Shown: positions 8,053 through 11,494 of the stretch, piece by piece
Position numbering within the stretch: position 1 is the stretch's first letter
Layout: each line of letters opens with the position of its first letter
Source of the DNA: Archangium sp.
GTDB taxonomy: Bacteria; Myxococcota; Myxococcia; Myxococcales; Myxococcaceae
Assembly: GCA_016793585.1 (NCBI GenBank)
Contig: JAEUJR010000305.1
Location: forward strand, 1-11,494
DNA length: 11,494 nucleotides
Reading direction: 5' to 3'
Notes under the pieces: model-generated
The model's input: only the letters and a program-made list of their open reading frames with translations
Database searches by the model: none
What the model was told of the DNA's origin: nothing
Translations under genes and position numbers: made by a program

Positions 8053-8067
8053 TGAGGCGGGGCCTCA
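8053..8067. other. Small perfect hairpin before the divergent aminomutase gene
   Basis: TGAGGC, three bases, then GCCTCA form a 6-pair stem in the 73-base gap between the kinase stop and the aminomutase start at 8037, ending 15 bases before that ATG. There is no T-tract, so it is not an intrinsic terminator. It could affect access to the ribosome site or be chance. Confidence 0.25.
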
Positions 8068-8110
8068 CGGGAAGCCGTGGCCGACGGAGCATCGCGTCAG
8101 GTACGACGAA

Positions 8111-11155
<3,045 letters not shown>

Positions 11156-11217
11156 CCGGACCGTTGAACGCGGGAGAACTGCGGAATGGGTGCAGACAAC
11201 GCACCCTCAAGGCGTCG

Positions 11218-11246
11218 ACGATAGACGTGGTGGCCTGGGCCGTCAA
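11218..11246 (-). promoter_or_regulatory. Candidate sigma70 promoter of the Ser/Thr kinase gene
   Basis: On the minus strand TTGACG (11246-11241, 5 of 6 consensus matches) and TATCGT (11223-11218, 4 of 6) are separated by exactly 17 bases. Transcription would begin near 11211, giving a leader of roughly 55 bases before the ATG at 11155. It lies about 65 bases past the rRNA terminator, so the kinase would not depend on read-through. Confidence 0.55.
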
Positions 11247-11278
11247 TCATCCGGCGGGCCGAAAATGGCCACAAGTGC

Positions 11279-11293
11279 CCGGAACCGTTCCGG
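11279..11293. promoter_or_regulatory. Inverted repeat CCGGAA-N3-TTCCGG, possible operator
   Basis: A perfect 6-base inverted repeat with a 3-base centre lies between the rRNA terminator and the kinase promoter, about 33 bases upstream of the -35. It could be a protein-binding site or a small hairpin. GC-rich sequence makes chance palindromes common. Confidence 0.3.
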
Positions 11294-11312
11294 AAAGCCG
11301 GCACGGCGGGCC

Positions 11313-11352
11313 AAAAGAAAAAGCCCCTGCACCGGTTTCCCGGTGCAGGGGC
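11313..11352 (-). terminator. Rho-independent terminator of the rRNA operon
   Basis: A perfect 13-pair GC-rich stem (GCCCCTGCACCGG and its complement, 11323-11335 with 11340-11352) closes a GAAA loop, read on the minus strand. It is followed on that strand by TTTTTCTTTT. It sits directly downstream of the 5S rRNA gene, where the operon should end. The T-tract is on the minus-strand side only, so it works in that direction. Confidence 0.95.
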
Positions 11353-11360
11353 AAAAAAGA

Positions 11361-11476
<116 letters not shown>

Positions 11477-11494
11477 AAAACTTGGAGTGCATAC
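11477..11494 (-). other. End of the spacer upstream of 5S rRNA
   Basis: The last 18 bases lie upstream of the 5S gene on its strand, within the expected 23S-5S spacer. Too short to say more. Confidence 0.5.

Overview
The window is GC-rich bacterial chromosome and most likely comes from a myxobacterium (Myxococcota, formerly Deltaproteobacteria). The best evidence for this is a very large membrane-anchored Ser/Thr kinase with an HRDVSPQN catalytic loop and PEGA-type C-terminal domains. The many small lipoproteins and unrecognised secreted proteins, and codons strongly biased to G or C in the third position, fit too. The species cannot be named from the sequence alone. I see no prophage, insertion sequence, CRISPR array or tRNA gene, and no gap between genes longer than about 210 bases.

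Layout from left to right. (1) Positions 1-2577, minus strand: the 5' part of tgt (cut by the window edge), queA, and a gene for a protein with an AbiEi-like N-terminus and a DUF559 nuclease-like C-terminus. QueA and Tgt are two enzymes of the queuosine tRNA-modification pathway. (2) Positions 2690-3763: an exported SpoIID/LytB-family peptidoglycan enzyme on the minus strand, head-to-head with three small plus-strand genes (3840-5359). These encode a sigma-region-4-like protein with a C-terminal membrane anchor, a cysteine-rich lipoprotein, and a secreted charged helical protein with an internal repeat. (3) Positions 5373-8037, minus strand: two adjacent, divergent radical-SAM/PLP aminomutases of the lysine 2,3-aminomutase (KamA) family. 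(4) Positions 8111-11155, minus strand: the 1014-residue kinase. It has a cytoplasmic kinase domain, a long disordered linker with repeated Thr-hydrophobic-x-Pro motifs, one membrane span, and three PEGA-like domains separated by Pro/Lys/Asp/Glu/Thr repeats. (5) Positions 11313-11476, minus strand: the 3' end of a ribosomal RNA operon, that is the 5S rRNA gene and a strong intrinsic terminator, followed by a good promoter candidate for the kinase.

The genes fall into small transcription units rather than one system. The best-supported links are queA-tgt (same pathway, same strand) and the two aminomutase genes (58 bases apart, same fold). I found no clear new defence or mobile system. The items most worth a second look are the aminomutase pair, whose upstream member has lost the usual glycine-rich loop before its PLP lysine; the kinase linker motifs; and two genes that seem to have a promoter placed for leaderless transcription.
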